Shown here: positions 1 to 7,700 of the stretch, piece after piece
Layout: each line of letters begins with the position of its first letter
Position numbering within the stretch: position 1 is the first letter of the stretch
DNA from: Planctomycetota bacterium
GTDB taxonomy: Bacteria; Planctomycetota; JAJSAM01
Length of the DNA stretch: 12,540 nt
Direction of reading: 5' to 3'
NCBI GenBank assembly: GCA_029932425.1
Contig: JAOZQC010000040.1
Coordinates: forward strand, 1-12,540
The notes under the pieces: model-generated
Seen by the model: the letters and a program-made list of their open reading frames with translations, nothing else
What the model was told of the DNA's origin: nothing
The model's database searches: none
Program-made: the position numbers and the translations under genes

Positions 1-984
1 AGGGCGGGTTACCGGACCGCCTGCTTCTCCAACAACACGCTGCTGGGGCGGGGCTTCGGACTCGATCAGGGGTTCGCGGTGGTGGAGACGATCGACGACC
101 GGGAGGACCCGGGCTTCCCCAATGCCCGCTGGGCCCACCGGCGCGCGGTGGAGACGGCGGCGGCGGCCTCCCGGGACGCCGTCCCCTTCTTCGTGTTCGT
201 GAACGACATGGAGGCCCATCTTCCCTACGACCCCCTCGACGAGTACGGTCGGGAGTTCGTGGCCCTGGGCACCCCCGCCGATCTCATCGCCCGGGGGCGG
301 ACCTTCAACCCCTGGGACGCCACCCGGTGCAACCTGGCGCGGCGGATGCCTCCCCCCGACCTCCTCGCCGTGATGCACGACCTCTACGACGCCTGTATCC
401 GGACCGTGGACGAGGAGGTGGGGATGCTGGTCCGGGGGCTCTCGGACCTCGGCCTCCTCGACGACACGATCCTGGTGATCACCTCCGACCACGGGGAGAA
501 CCTCGGAGACCACGATCTCCTCTCCCACAAGATGAGCCTGCACCGCTCGATCTGTCGCGTGCCCCTGGTGATCCGCTTCCCCGGGGTGTTCGCGGGCGGC
601 CGGGTGGTGCGCGAGGTGGTGCGTCTCGAGGATCTCTACCCCACGATCCTCGAGCTCTGCGGGCTCGAGGTGCCCGGAGGGCTGGACGGGGAGAGTCTGC
701 TCCGGAACCTCCCGGGACGGCTCGCCCGGGCCGCCCACGGCCGCCCTTCCCGGGAGTTCCTCGAGGCCTACGTGAAGCGCCCCGTCCCCGGCGAGGACAC
801 CGCCCTCTTCGAGGTCTCCCTCCGCTCGGTCTACGACGGCCGGTACCACCTGATCCGGTACTCGGACGGCCGCCGGGAGCTCTACGACGTGCGCCGGGAT
901 CCCGCGGAGGCGGAGAACGTGGCGGAGGATCATCCCGTCCTGCGGGAGCGCCTGGAGGGCCTCCTCGAGGCCGGGGGCCGCTGA
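1..984 (+). CDS. Sulfatase / alkaline-phosphatase-superfamily hydrolase, 3' part
   Basis: The reading frame is open to the left edge, so the true start lies outside the window. 327 codons are visible, ending with TGA at 982-984. The visible part opens with GYRTACFSNN, typical of the region after the sulfatase active site, then VNDMEAHLPYDP. The metal-binding segment TSDHGENLGDH starts near visible residue 161, with D163 and H164, followed by K177, H181 and RVPLVIRFPG. The end (LYDVRRDPAEAENVAEDHP) matches the usual C-terminus of family sulfatases. By family knowledge such enzymes hydrolyse sulfate esters or related phospho-esters, commonly on glycans, usually outside the cytoplasm. The catalytic Cys/Ser that becomes formylglycine, and any signal peptide, would be upstream and cannot be checked. 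A phosphodiesterase or phosphoglycerol transferase-like enzyme is possible. The gene converges on the next, leftward one. Confidence 0.88.
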   Translation, partial: RAGYRTACFSNNTLLGRGFGLDQGFAVVETIDDREDPGFPNARWAHRRAVETAAAASRDAVPFFVFVNDMEAHLPYDPLDEYGREFVALGTPADLIARGRTFNPWDATRCNLARRMPPPDLLAVMHDLYDACIRTVDEEVGMLVRGLSDLGLLDDTILVITSDHGENLGDHDLLSHKMSLHRSICRVPLVIRFPGVFAGGRVVREVVRLEDLYPTILELCGLEVPGGLDGESLLRNLPGRLARAAHGRPSREFLEAYVKRPVPGEDTALFEVSLRSVYDGRYHLIRYSDGRRELYDVRRDPAEAENVAEDHPVLRERLEGLLEAGGR

Positions 985-985
985 C

Positions 986-1003
986 CCGGCGTTTCCGCGC
1001 CGG
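986..1003. terminator. GC hairpin between convergent genes
   Basis: CCGGCG (986-991) and CGCCGG (998-1003) form a perfect 6-bp stem around a 6-nt loop. It sits between the stop of the sulfatase (984) and the stop of the leftward membrane-protein gene (1013). A palindrome GACGGCGCCGTC follows at 1003-1014. There is no T-tract on either side, so it is at most an atypical bidirectional terminator. The placement is what supports it. Confidence 0.3.
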
Positions 1004-1012
1004 ACGGCGCCG

Positions 1013-1495
1013 TCACTCCCCGGCGGATCCGGCCTTCTCCTCCGTGCCCCGCCCCCCTTCCTCCTTCGCGAGGAGCGAGAGGGCATAGCCGCTGAGGGCC
1101 GCCCCCAGGAAGGAGAGGAAGGCGGTGGTGGCGGCGCCGGGCCCGCGGGAGGCCATGATGCCCCACCTGACCACGGTGGGCATGCTCCGCGTGGCGTCGA
1201 CGAAACCCAGCACCAGGCAGAGGATGTAGAGGGCGGTGGAGACGCCGAGCAGGAGTCGCCCCTGTTCCCGGGGAACGAGGGAGAAGCCGTAGGCCCCCGC
1301 CGCACAGCCCGCCAGCACGGAGAGGATGATCACCCACAGCCCGAGAAACGGACCCTCCGTGCCGTTCAGGGTGATCGTGCCCCCCGCCGTGGTCGTACGG
1401 TACCAGGACATCACCAGGACCCCCACGACCACGAAGATCGCCGCCCCCGCTCCTCCCTGGGCGTACTGTTTCGCCGTGTACTTCTTCTTCTTCAC
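1013..1495 (-). CDS. Hypothetical four-pass membrane protein
   Basis: Encodes 160 residues. The GTG start at 1495 is chosen because AAGGAGG lies on this strand at 1508-1502, 6 nt before it. The frame is open upstream, but that stretch looks non-coding. The protein starts with a basic, lysine-rich head (MKKKKYTAKQ) and has four hydrophobic segments at about residues 16-31, 50-71, 81-99 and 120-142. It ends in a charged, Gly/Glu-rich tail from about residue 144. The basic head suggests the N-terminus is cytoplasmic. I recognise no catalytic motif and no named family, so no function is given. It lies 62 nt downstream of another leftward membrane-protein gene and is probably co-transcribed with it. 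Confidence 0.75.
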   Translation of the reverse strand: MKKKKYTAKQYAQGGAGAAIFVVVGVLVMSWYRTTTAGGTITLNGTEGPFLGLWVIILSVLAGCAAGAYGFSLVPREQGRLLLGVSTALYILCLVLGFVDATRSMPTVVRWGIMASRGPGAATTAFLSFLGAALSGYALSLLAKEEGGRGTEEKAGSAGE

Positions 1496-1501
1496 GTCTG
1501 C

Positions 1502-1508
1502 CCTCCTT
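1502..1508 (-). promoter_or_regulatory. Ribosome binding site deciding the GTG start
   Basis: AAGGAGG on the minus strand, 6 nt before the GTG at 1495. It is a near-perfect Shine-Dalgarno sequence. It sets the start of the four-pass membrane protein, which would otherwise be ambiguous because the frame is open for over 1 kb upstream. Confidence 0.7.
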
Positions 1509-1557
1509 CCCGGGCGTCGGGAGGGAGCCCCCGGGCCCCCCCGGCGCCTGCCTTCGC

Positions 1558-2343
1558 CTACTCCGGCCCCGCCCCGGCGATCTCCCCGGCGATCTCCACC
1601 AGGCCCCGGAGGATCTCCGGGTCGCGGACGAAGCCCTTCTTCCAGGCCGTGGCGGATCGTCCTTCCACGAGCACCCGCTCCGGAACGACGGCCTCGATCC
1701 GCCTCCGGACCCGGGGGGGGAGGAAGCGGGCCGGCGCTTCCGGATCGGGGGAGGCGACCCGGAAGGCGGCGTCGAAGCCCGCGTCGCCGGTGGGTCGGTC
1801 CTCGCGGGTGTGGAAGCGGGCGCGCCGGGGGAACACCTCCATCCGGGCCTCGACCGCGGCGGGCAGCACGGCCCGGGCCTCCGTGCGGGCGCCCCCGTCC
1901 CGCTCGAACGCGAGCCGGACCGCGATGCCGCTCCGGTTCACGGAGATCCTCGGCAGGGGTTCGCCGCGGAAGGTGCCGGCCAGCTCTGTGGCGAGGCTCC
2001 GCCAGCCGCCGGTGTCGAGGGGCTCGATGCGGCGGGGGGGATGCCACCGCTGGTCGAACTGCGGCCGGATGGGACACTTCGCGAGCGCCCACACCGCCAG
2101 GGCGGTGACGGCCACGGTCACTCCCAGACCCAGCAGGAAGTTCAGGCTGTACCCGGCCAGGCTCCAGAAGAAGAGCACCACGACCCCGAACCCCAGGATC
2201 CCCCCGACCAGGTTCCGGGGAATCCGGCGGAACCCGTAGATCTGGGGCACGCCCGGGGTGCCGCGGAGGCGGAGATGTCTCGTGAGGGGCCCCTCGTTCT
2301 TCCGGGGCTTCGGGATGCCCCGATCCTTCTCGACGATCTCCAT
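1558..2343 (-). CDS. Hypothetical two-pass membrane protein with soluble C-terminal domain
   Basis: Encodes 261 residues from ATG at 2343, which has GGAGGAGG at 2359-2352, 8 nt upstream. An in-frame GTG at 2364 would add 7 residues but has a weaker ribosome binding site. A basic, probably cytoplasmic head (residues 1-44) is followed by two adjacent hydrophobic helices at about 46-65 and 67-88, forming a hairpin. A soluble domain of about 165 residues follows. Its most distinctive segment is RPTGDAGFDAAFRVASPDPE (183-202), a Tgd-x-x-FD-x-x-F-x-V pattern I associate with uncharacterised membrane proteins in which a hairpin carries a cytoplasmic domain. I have no biochemical function for it. It lies first in a probable two-gene leftward unit with the four-pass membrane protein. 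Confidence 0.75.
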   Translation of the reverse strand: MEIVEKDRGIPKPRKNEGPLTRHLRLRGTPGVPQIYGFRRIPRNLVGGILGFGVVVLFFWSLAGYSLNFLLGLGVTVAVTALAVWALAKCPIRPQFDQRWHPPRRIEPLDTGGWRSLATELAGTFRGEPLPRISVNRSGIAVRLAFERDGGARTEARAVLPAAVEARMEVFPRRARFHTREDRPTGDAGFDAAFRVASPDPEAPARFLPPRVRRRIEAVVPERVLVEGRSATAWKKGFVRDPEILRGLVEIAGEIAGAGPE

Positions 2344-2773
2344 GACCCGGACCTCCTCCGTCACGAATCATCCTACGACGGCCGGACGGGGAGCGCCACC
2401 CCCAACCCGCGTCGGCCGCGGTTCCGCGAAGGCGGTGGGAGAGGGCCGGGCGGGAAGGGAGCCGTCCCGAGAGATGGGAGGACGCGGTGGGAGGGTTCTC
2501 CCCGGGGGGCGACCGGGCCTGGAGACCCGGGCGGCCGGGCTCCGGCGGATCCGGGGTGGATCGGGGAACGGTTCTCGGGCGCACTCGAGGAAGCGCGGGA
2601 CCGCGGCCGCCTGCCCTCGCCGGGGCGGGTGGGCGCCAGGTCCGGGAAGAAGGCGGTGCCCGGGCCCGGGGGCGCGGTGGCGCACGCCTCTCGAGGACGT
2701 GCCGCCGGGGCGACCCCGAAGGGGCCCGGAGAGAGGGGAGAAGACGGTCCGGGGAGCGAGGCGAGGAGGCCGC
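2344..2773. other. 430-nt stretch with no convincing gene
   Basis: Lies between the end of the thioredoxin/anti-sigma-like gene (2774) and the start of the next leftward gene (2343). All six frames are open for long distances because of the GC content, but the translations are Pro/Arg/Gly-rich with no motif, and no good start has a ribosome binding site. It contains a 12-bp palindrome CCCGGGCCCGGG at 2659-2670 and a small hairpin CCCC-GAA-GGGG at 2714-2724, 50-60 nt past the stop of the upstream gene. A promoter for the two membrane-protein genes would be expected near 2370-2450, but I see no convincing -35/-10 pair. Confidence 0.5.
2352..2359 (-). promoter_or_regulatory. Ribosome binding site deciding the ATG start at 2343
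   Basis: GGAGGAGG on the minus strand, 8 nt before ATG 2343. Its strength favours this start over the GTG at 2364, which lies upstream of the motif. Confidence 0.65.
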
Positions 2774-3922
2774 TCACCGCAGGCGGGGGAAGCGACCGGT
2801 ACGGGCGAGGGTCTCCCGGACGGACCGGAGGTCCCCGGCGAAGGGGGTGTCGCGAAACGAGGCGATCGCCTCGTCGAGAGCCTCGACGGCGGCCGGGACG
2901 CCTTCCGGGGTTTCCGCCATGTCCTTGGCGGCCAGGAGCGCGTCGCGGGCCCGGAGGGCCACCCGCCGCCGCCCCCCCCGGGCCGCGGCCCGGATCGGGC
3001 CGGGGGCGTTCTCCCGGTCCAGGGCCCGGTAGCCGGCGAGGGCCGTGCCGTACCGCCCCTCCTCCTCCGCCCCCCGCGCCGCGGCGAGGCGCCGGACGAG
3101 CGCGGCCACCTCCTTCCAGGGCCGGGGCCGGAGGTGCACGAGTTCGCCGGCCTTCCGGAGGTGCTCCAGGAGACCCGAGGCGTTCCGGGTCCCGGGGAAG
3201 GCGAGGACGGTGGCGCCGTCCGGGTCGAGCACGCCCAGCCACGGCCAGCCCTCGCGGGCGAGCTTCCGGATCTCGGGGGGAGCGGTGAGCACGCTGATGC
3301 GGGCGGGTACGTAGTGCTCCGCGATCTCCCGCACGCGGGGATCGGAGAAGGGGTGCTCCTCCATCCACCGGCAGGCGGGGCAGGTGGGGTGGTAGAGGAA
3401 GAGAAGGACCGGCCGGGAGGAAACCCGGGCCGCGGCCAGCGCCGTCCCGAAGGAATGGATCCACCGGATCGCATTCCCCTCGACGGGGCGGTACCCGGCC
3501 AGCACGCCCGGGATCTCCGGACCCGTCCCGGACGGCTCCTCCGCGTCGAGCGGTATCGCCTTGAGGACGAGTTCCCGACCGGCCTCTCCCCCACCCGACT
3601 CGTCGGGGATCACGCGGCTCAGAAGGAAGGCGCCGACGACGAGGACCAGGACCGCAACCGCGACGCGCAGGAGCCGGCGGAGGACCGCCCTCCTCGCCCG
3701 ATGGGGAGCGAGCGCGCCCAGCACCCCCTCGAATTCCAGCCGGCAGGGCGGGATCTCCACGTCCCCGGGCTCCGTGAGGGCGAAGACCTCGAGAACCTCC
3801 TCGAGGAGCCCCCGGAGTCCGGGATCCGCTTCGCATCTCGCCCGGAGCCGACCTTCCTCCTCGGAGGTGAGGGACCCGGCCGCCAGCGCGCGCATCTCGT
3901 CGATCGGCGTCCTTTCCTTCAT
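2774..3922 (-). CDS. Membrane-anchored anti-sigma-like protein fused to a thioredoxin-like domain
   Basis: Encodes 382 residues from ATG at 3922, 4 nt after the sigma-factor stop (TGA-GCTC-ATG). Such spacing implies translational coupling. Residues 1-75 are acidic/helical and resemble the cytoplasmic region of zinc-free anti-sigma factors (AAGSLTSEEEGRLRARCEAD). Residues 85-102 form one transmembrane helix after an Arg-rich stop, which predicts the rest is outside the membrane. Residues 165-265 are thioredoxin-like: PVLLFLYHPTCPACRWMEEH carries the CPAC motif at 181-184, and W-P-W-L-G near 226-230 leads to the strand preceding the LDPDG turn, as in DUF255/thioredoxin_7-type domains. Residues 268-382 are helical, Ala/Arg-rich and TPR-like. 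Inferred role: holds the sigma factor at the membrane and releases it on an envelope thiol or stress cue. A plain periplasmic thiol oxidoreductase that merely sits beside the sigma gene is the alternative. Confidence 0.75.
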   Translation of the reverse strand: MKERTPIDEMRALAAGSLTSEEEGRLRARCEADPGLRGLLEEVLEVFALTEPGDVEIPPCRLEFEGVLGALAPHRARRAVLRRLLRVAVAVLVLVVGAFLLSRVIPDESGGGEAGRELVLKAIPLDAEEPSGTGPEIPGVLAGYRPVEGNAIRWIHSFGTALAAARVSSRPVLLFLYHPTCPACRWMEEHPFSDPRVREIAEHYVPARISVLTAPPEIRKLAREGWPWLGVLDPDGATVLAFPGTRNASGLLEHLRKAGELVHLRPRPWKEVAALVRRLAAARGAEEEGRYGTALAGYRALDRENAPGPIRAAARGGRRRVALRARDALLAAKDMAETPEGVPAAVEALDEAIASFRDTPFAGDLRSVRETLARTGRFPRLR

Positions 3923-3926
3923 GAGC

Positions 3927-4466
3927 TCATCGCGGGGATATCCGATCCCGGTATCTCGAAAGCCGCTCGCGGACGTGTCGCATCGCCCGCCGCAGCCGTG
4001 ACTCCACGGTCCGCACCGGGACCCCGGTGACCTCCGCCACCTCGGCGACCGAGAGCCCCTCGTACCGGAAGAGCAGGAAGCTCTCCCGGGCGCCGGGGGG
4101 CAGGCTCTCCAGGGCCTCCGCCACCTTCCGCCGGAAGAAAGCCAGGGAGTCCGCCTCGTCCACCCGGGCTTCCGCGGACGCCGCCCGGTCCGGAGGTTCG
4201 CAGGCCAGGGACCGGGGCGGCCTCCGGGCGGCCAGGCGCGAGCGGGAGTTGAGCCAGGTCCGGTAGGCGATCCGCCGCAGGTAGCTCCCCAACCCGCCCT
4301 CGCCCCGGTACTGGCGGCGCTTCCTCCAGTAGGTGACGAAGGTGTCCTGGGCGAGGTCCTCCGCATCGTGGGGATTCCCCGTGAGGCGGACGAGAAGCCG
4401 GTAGACCGGCTCCCGGTGCGCCAGGAACACTTCCCGGAACTCCTTCTGGTCGGGCCCCTCGGTCAT
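3927..4466 (-). CDS. ECF-type RNA polymerase sigma factor
   Basis: Encodes 179 residues, the normal size for a group 4 (ECF) sigma-70 factor with only regions 2 and 4. Region 2 spans about residues 12-75, with the core-binding motif NPHDAEDLAQDTF at 31-43 and the -10-recognition helix around YRGEGGLGSYLRRIAYRTWL. A variable linker rich in Arg/Pro/Ala follows (76-108). Region 4 spans about 112-165, with SLPPGARESFLLF and the helix-turn-helix GLSVAEVAEVTGVPVRTVES for -35 binding. ATG 4466 is the first start after an in-frame stop near 4522. It has no visible Shine-Dalgarno, so translation may be weak. It is first in a two-gene operon with the membrane thioredoxin/anti-sigma-like gene and diverges from the VIT/VWA gene. 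Target promoters are unknown; I found no convincing ECF-type promoter pair in the divergent region. Confidence 0.93.
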   Translation of the reverse strand: MTEGPDQKEFREVFLAHREPVYRLLVRLTGNPHDAEDLAQDTFVTYWRKRRQYRGEGGLGSYLRRIAYRTWLNSRSRLAARRPPRSLACEPPDRAASAEARVDEADSLAFFRRKVAEALESLPPGARESFLLFRYEGLSVAEVAEVTGVPVRTVESRLRRAMRHVRERLSRYRDRISPR

Positions 4467-4646
4467 GGGGAGATCGGGCGGCCGGGCCCGGATCCGCTCC
4501 GCGCCGACTCGCCGTCGCCATCATGGACGGGTGGGTTCCTTTCGTGGTTCGCTCGGGTTGCGATGGGGCCTCGAAGATAGAGACAGGACGACGGGGACGA
4601 AACCCTGAAACGAAACGGGGAAGGGGAGGGGGGCGCGGAGGGAAGG

Positions 4647-4685
4647 GAAGGTTACAATCTGTTCCCGCCTCCGTAGGTAACCTTC
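4647..4685. repeat. 9-bp inverted repeat upstream of the VIT/VWA gene (candidate operator)
   Basis: GAAGGTTAC at 4647-4655 and its exact reverse complement GTAACCTTC at 4677-4685 are separated by 21 nt, so the arm centres are 30 bp (about three helical turns) apart. The left arm overlaps a TACAAT hexamer (4653-4658). The right arm ends 16 nt before the VIT/VWA start codon. The geometry fits a dimeric regulator binding one face of the DNA over the promoter, or an RNA hairpin near the ribosome binding site. The repeat is seen directly; the role is inferred. Confidence 0.5.
4653..4658 (+). promoter_or_regulatory. Candidate -10 element (TACAAT) of the VIT/VWA gene
   Basis: TACAAT matches a sigma-70 -10 box at five of six positions and stands out in very GC-rich surroundings. 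It lies 44 nt before the ATG at 4702. No TTGACA-like -35 box is seen at the usual distance, so activation by a bound regulator or an alternative sigma factor is possible. The same hexamer occurs before the DUF523-DUF1722 gene. Confidence 0.4.
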
Positions 4686-4690
4686 ACGCG

Positions 4691-4695
4691 GGAGG
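4691..4695 (+). promoter_or_regulatory. Ribosome binding site of the VIT/VWA gene
   Basis: GGAGG ends 6 nt before ATG 4702. An in-frame GTG at 4696 touches this motif and is therefore too close to use. An in-frame TAA at 4678-4680 excludes any start further upstream, so no signal peptide has been missed. Confidence 0.65.
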
Positions 4696-4701
4696 GTGTC
4701 C

Positions 4702-7700
4702 ATGGGTTCGGTCACGACGAAGCCCCGGGTGGAGGCGCCGCCGGCCCTCGTCGCCCGGGTCGACGGGAAGACGGTGGCCCTGCGGGTGAAGGGGGTCCGG
4801 ATCGACGTGCGGATCGCGGGTCTGGCCTCCCGGACCACCATGATCCTCACCTTCGAGAACCCCCACGACCGGGTCCTCGAGGGGGAGGTCCGGTTTCCGT
4901 TGCCGGAGGGGGCCGCGGTCTGCGGCTTCGGGCTGGACGTGGACGGAGGGCTCGTGGACGCCTCCCTGGTGGCCCGGCGCGAGGCCCGGGTGATCTACGA
5001 GGAGGAGGTCCGGAAGGGGATCGATCCCGGCCTCCTGGAGCACGCCGCGGGAAACGTCTTCCGCACCCGGGTCTACCCCGTTCCCGCGGGCGGCCGCCGG
5101 ACGGTGAAGGTGGAGTGGACGGCCCCTCTCTCGGGAGGAGCGGGGGAAGCGGTCTACGAGCTGCCCCTCCGGTTCGCGGCGCCCTCCCGGGACGCGTCCG
5201 CGCACCAGGAGCGGGCGGCGGCGGCGTGGTCGGAGTTCCTGGGCGTGGGGTCCGGCGCCGCTCCGGCGGCGGAGGCCGGGGGCTTCGCCCTCCGCGTGGA
5301 GGTGGCGAGGAGCGACGTCCACCCCGAGTTCGGCTGGCCCGCGGAGGATCTCGGGTTCACGGACCGGGGGGACGCCTGGGTGGCGGAGACCTCACGGCCG
5401 GAGACGCTGCCGGACCGGGTGCGAATCGTGCTCCCCGCGTTTCCCGCCCGGTACGCCCTCGTCGAGAAGGGACCCGGCGGGGAATACTACTTCCGCATCG
5501 AGGACCTGGTGGAGGAGACCCCCGGGGGGCACGGCCGGGCGCTGGCCCCTCCCGGCCGCGTGGGGATCCTGTGGGACGCCTCCCTGAGCCGCGCCCTCGC
5601 GGAGAAGGACGCGGAGTTCGCCCTCCTGCGGGCGCTCTTCCGGCGCTGGGGGACCTTCGAGGTCCGGCTCTTCGTCCTGCGCGACCGCCGGGAGGACGCC
5701 GGGCGCTTCCGGGTCCTGGCGGGGGACGGGGAGGAGATCCTCGAAACCCTCCGGGACCTGCCGCACGACGGCGGCACGGGGGGGCTCTCCCTTCCCGCCC
5801 TGGACTGCGACCTCCATCTCCTCTTCAGCGACGGTTTCGTCACCTTCGGCGGGGGGGAAGCCGAGGAGACGGGATGCCCGGTCTTCGCCTTCTCCTCCTC
5901 CCCCGCCGCCGACCGGGCAGCCCTCCGGGGGCGGGCGGAGGCGAGCGGCGGCGCGTACTTCGATCTCGCCTCGATCCCGCCGGAGGAGGCGGCCTCCCGC
6001 GTGGGCGGGGAGCCCTTCTCCTTCCTCGGCCTGGAGGGCGGCGACGGCGAGGTGGCGGAGGTGTTCCCCGCCGCCCGGCGACCGGTGGGGCCCGGACGGT
6101 GCGGAGTGAGCGGGAGGCTGCTCTCGGAGGAGGCGGAGGTCACCCTGCTCTACGGGCGCGGGGAGCGCGTGCTCGTGCGCCGTCCCTACCGTCTCTCCCG
6201 GGCGGGGGCGGGAGCCACGGGACTGGCGGCCGCTCTCTGGGCCCGCGAGAAGGTGGAGCGCCTCTCCGCCCGGCCCCGCCGCCACGCCGAGGAGCTGCTC
6301 GATCTCGGCCGCCGGTTCCACCTCGTCACTCCGAACGCCTCCCTCCTCGTGCTCGAGACCCTCGAGCAGCACCTCCTGCACGACGTGGAGCCGGCCCCCG
6401 CGAGGGAGGTGCTCCACCGGGCCTGGATCGAGCAGCGACGCCGGCGGGAGGAGGAGGAAGAGGGGCGGAAGCGGGCGAAGCTCGAGACCGTGCTCGAGTG
6501 GTGGCGGGAACTCGTCTCCTGGTGGGAGACGGAGTTCCCCTCCTCCCCCCCGCCGGGGCTCGGCGAGGTCGCCTCCCCGGAGGCGACGGTGGGGGTGGAG
6601 GCCCCGCCGGAGTTCCCGGACGCCGGGGAGGACGGCCTGATGATGATGGCCGACCTCGCGGCGGCCGCGCCTCCCTCCGGCGGGACGGAAGGCATGGCGG
6701 GGGCTCCCCTTCCCCTTCCCGGGGAGGGGGAGGGACCGGGAGGGGCGCCGGGCGGGGGCGGCATCGCCGTGAAACCGTGGGATCCGGACACGCCCTACCT
6801 CGCGGCGCTGAGGGAGGCGGGGGAGGAGCGGGCCTACGCCGTCTACCTGGCGCTCCGGGAGGAACACGGGCGGAGCCCCGCCTTCTACCTGGACTGCGCC
6901 ACCCACTTCTACGGAGCCGGCCGCCCGGAGATCGGCCGCCGGATCCTCTCGAACCTCCCCGAGCTCGGCTTCTCCGATCCGGCCCTCCTCCGGATCTGCG
7001 CCATGAAGCTCCTCACGGAGGGCGACCTGCCGGCGGCGGCGGAGATCCTGGAGACGGTCCTCGAGCATCGCCCCGAGGAGCCGCAGTCCCACCGGGACCT
7101 GGCGCTGGTGCTGGGGGAGATGGGCGAGTTCCGGCGGGCCGCGGAGCTCCTCTGGGACGTGGTGCTGGGAAGCTGGGACGATCGCTTTCCGAGGATCGAG
7201 ACCATCGCCCTCGTGGAGCTGAACCACCTCCTCGCGAAGGCGTCGGCCCGGGGCCGGCCGGTGCCCGCGGGCGAGCTGGGGATCGACGAGCGGTTCCGGG
7301 CCCTGCTCGACGTGGACCTCCGCGTCGTCCTCTCCTGGGACGCCGATCTCACCGACGTGGACCTGTGGGTGATCGAGCCCACCGGCGAGAAGTGCTTCTA
7401 CTCGAACCGGAGGACGGCGGTGGGCGGACTCCTCTCGGAGGACTTCACCCGGGGCTACGGGCCGGAGGTCTACATGGTCCGGCGCGCGCCCCCGGGTCGC
7501 TACGAGATCAAGGCCCATTACTACGGGTCCGCGCAGCAATCCCTGCTGGGGCCCGCCACGATCCTCGCCACCATCTACACGGACTACGGGCGCCCGGAGG
7601 AGGAGTGCCGCCGGGTCACCGTCCGGGTGGCGGAGGTGAAGGACGCCCTCGACATCGCGGAGGTGTGGCGGGAGAGCCCCCGGGAACCGGACGGCGGGGA

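Noticed and set aside
1326..2239. Long open frames on the plus strand opposite the two membrane-protein genes
   Set aside because: Their translations are Arg/Pro/Ser-rich without motifs, and the minus-strand frames have membrane segments and strong ribosome binding sites. They are antisense shadows typical of high GC.
1810..4030. Long plus-strand open frames opposite the sigma/anti-sigma operon
   Set aside because: Low-complexity Gly/Arg/Pro translations, no start with a ribosome binding site, and the opposite strand encodes recognisable sigma and thioredoxin domains.
4467..4701. ECF-type promoter with GGAAC (minus strand, 4539-4535) upstream of the sigma gene
   Set aside because: The GGAAC motif is present, but no CGTC-like -10 lies at the right distance. 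A 5-mer of this kind is expected by chance in such GC-rich DNA.
6704..6735. Pyrimidine run followed by purine run inside the VIT/VWA gene, resembling a hairpin or regulatory tract
   Set aside because: It encodes the flexible Gly/Pro/Glu linker of the protein and the two halves pair only imperfectly, so codon bias explains it.
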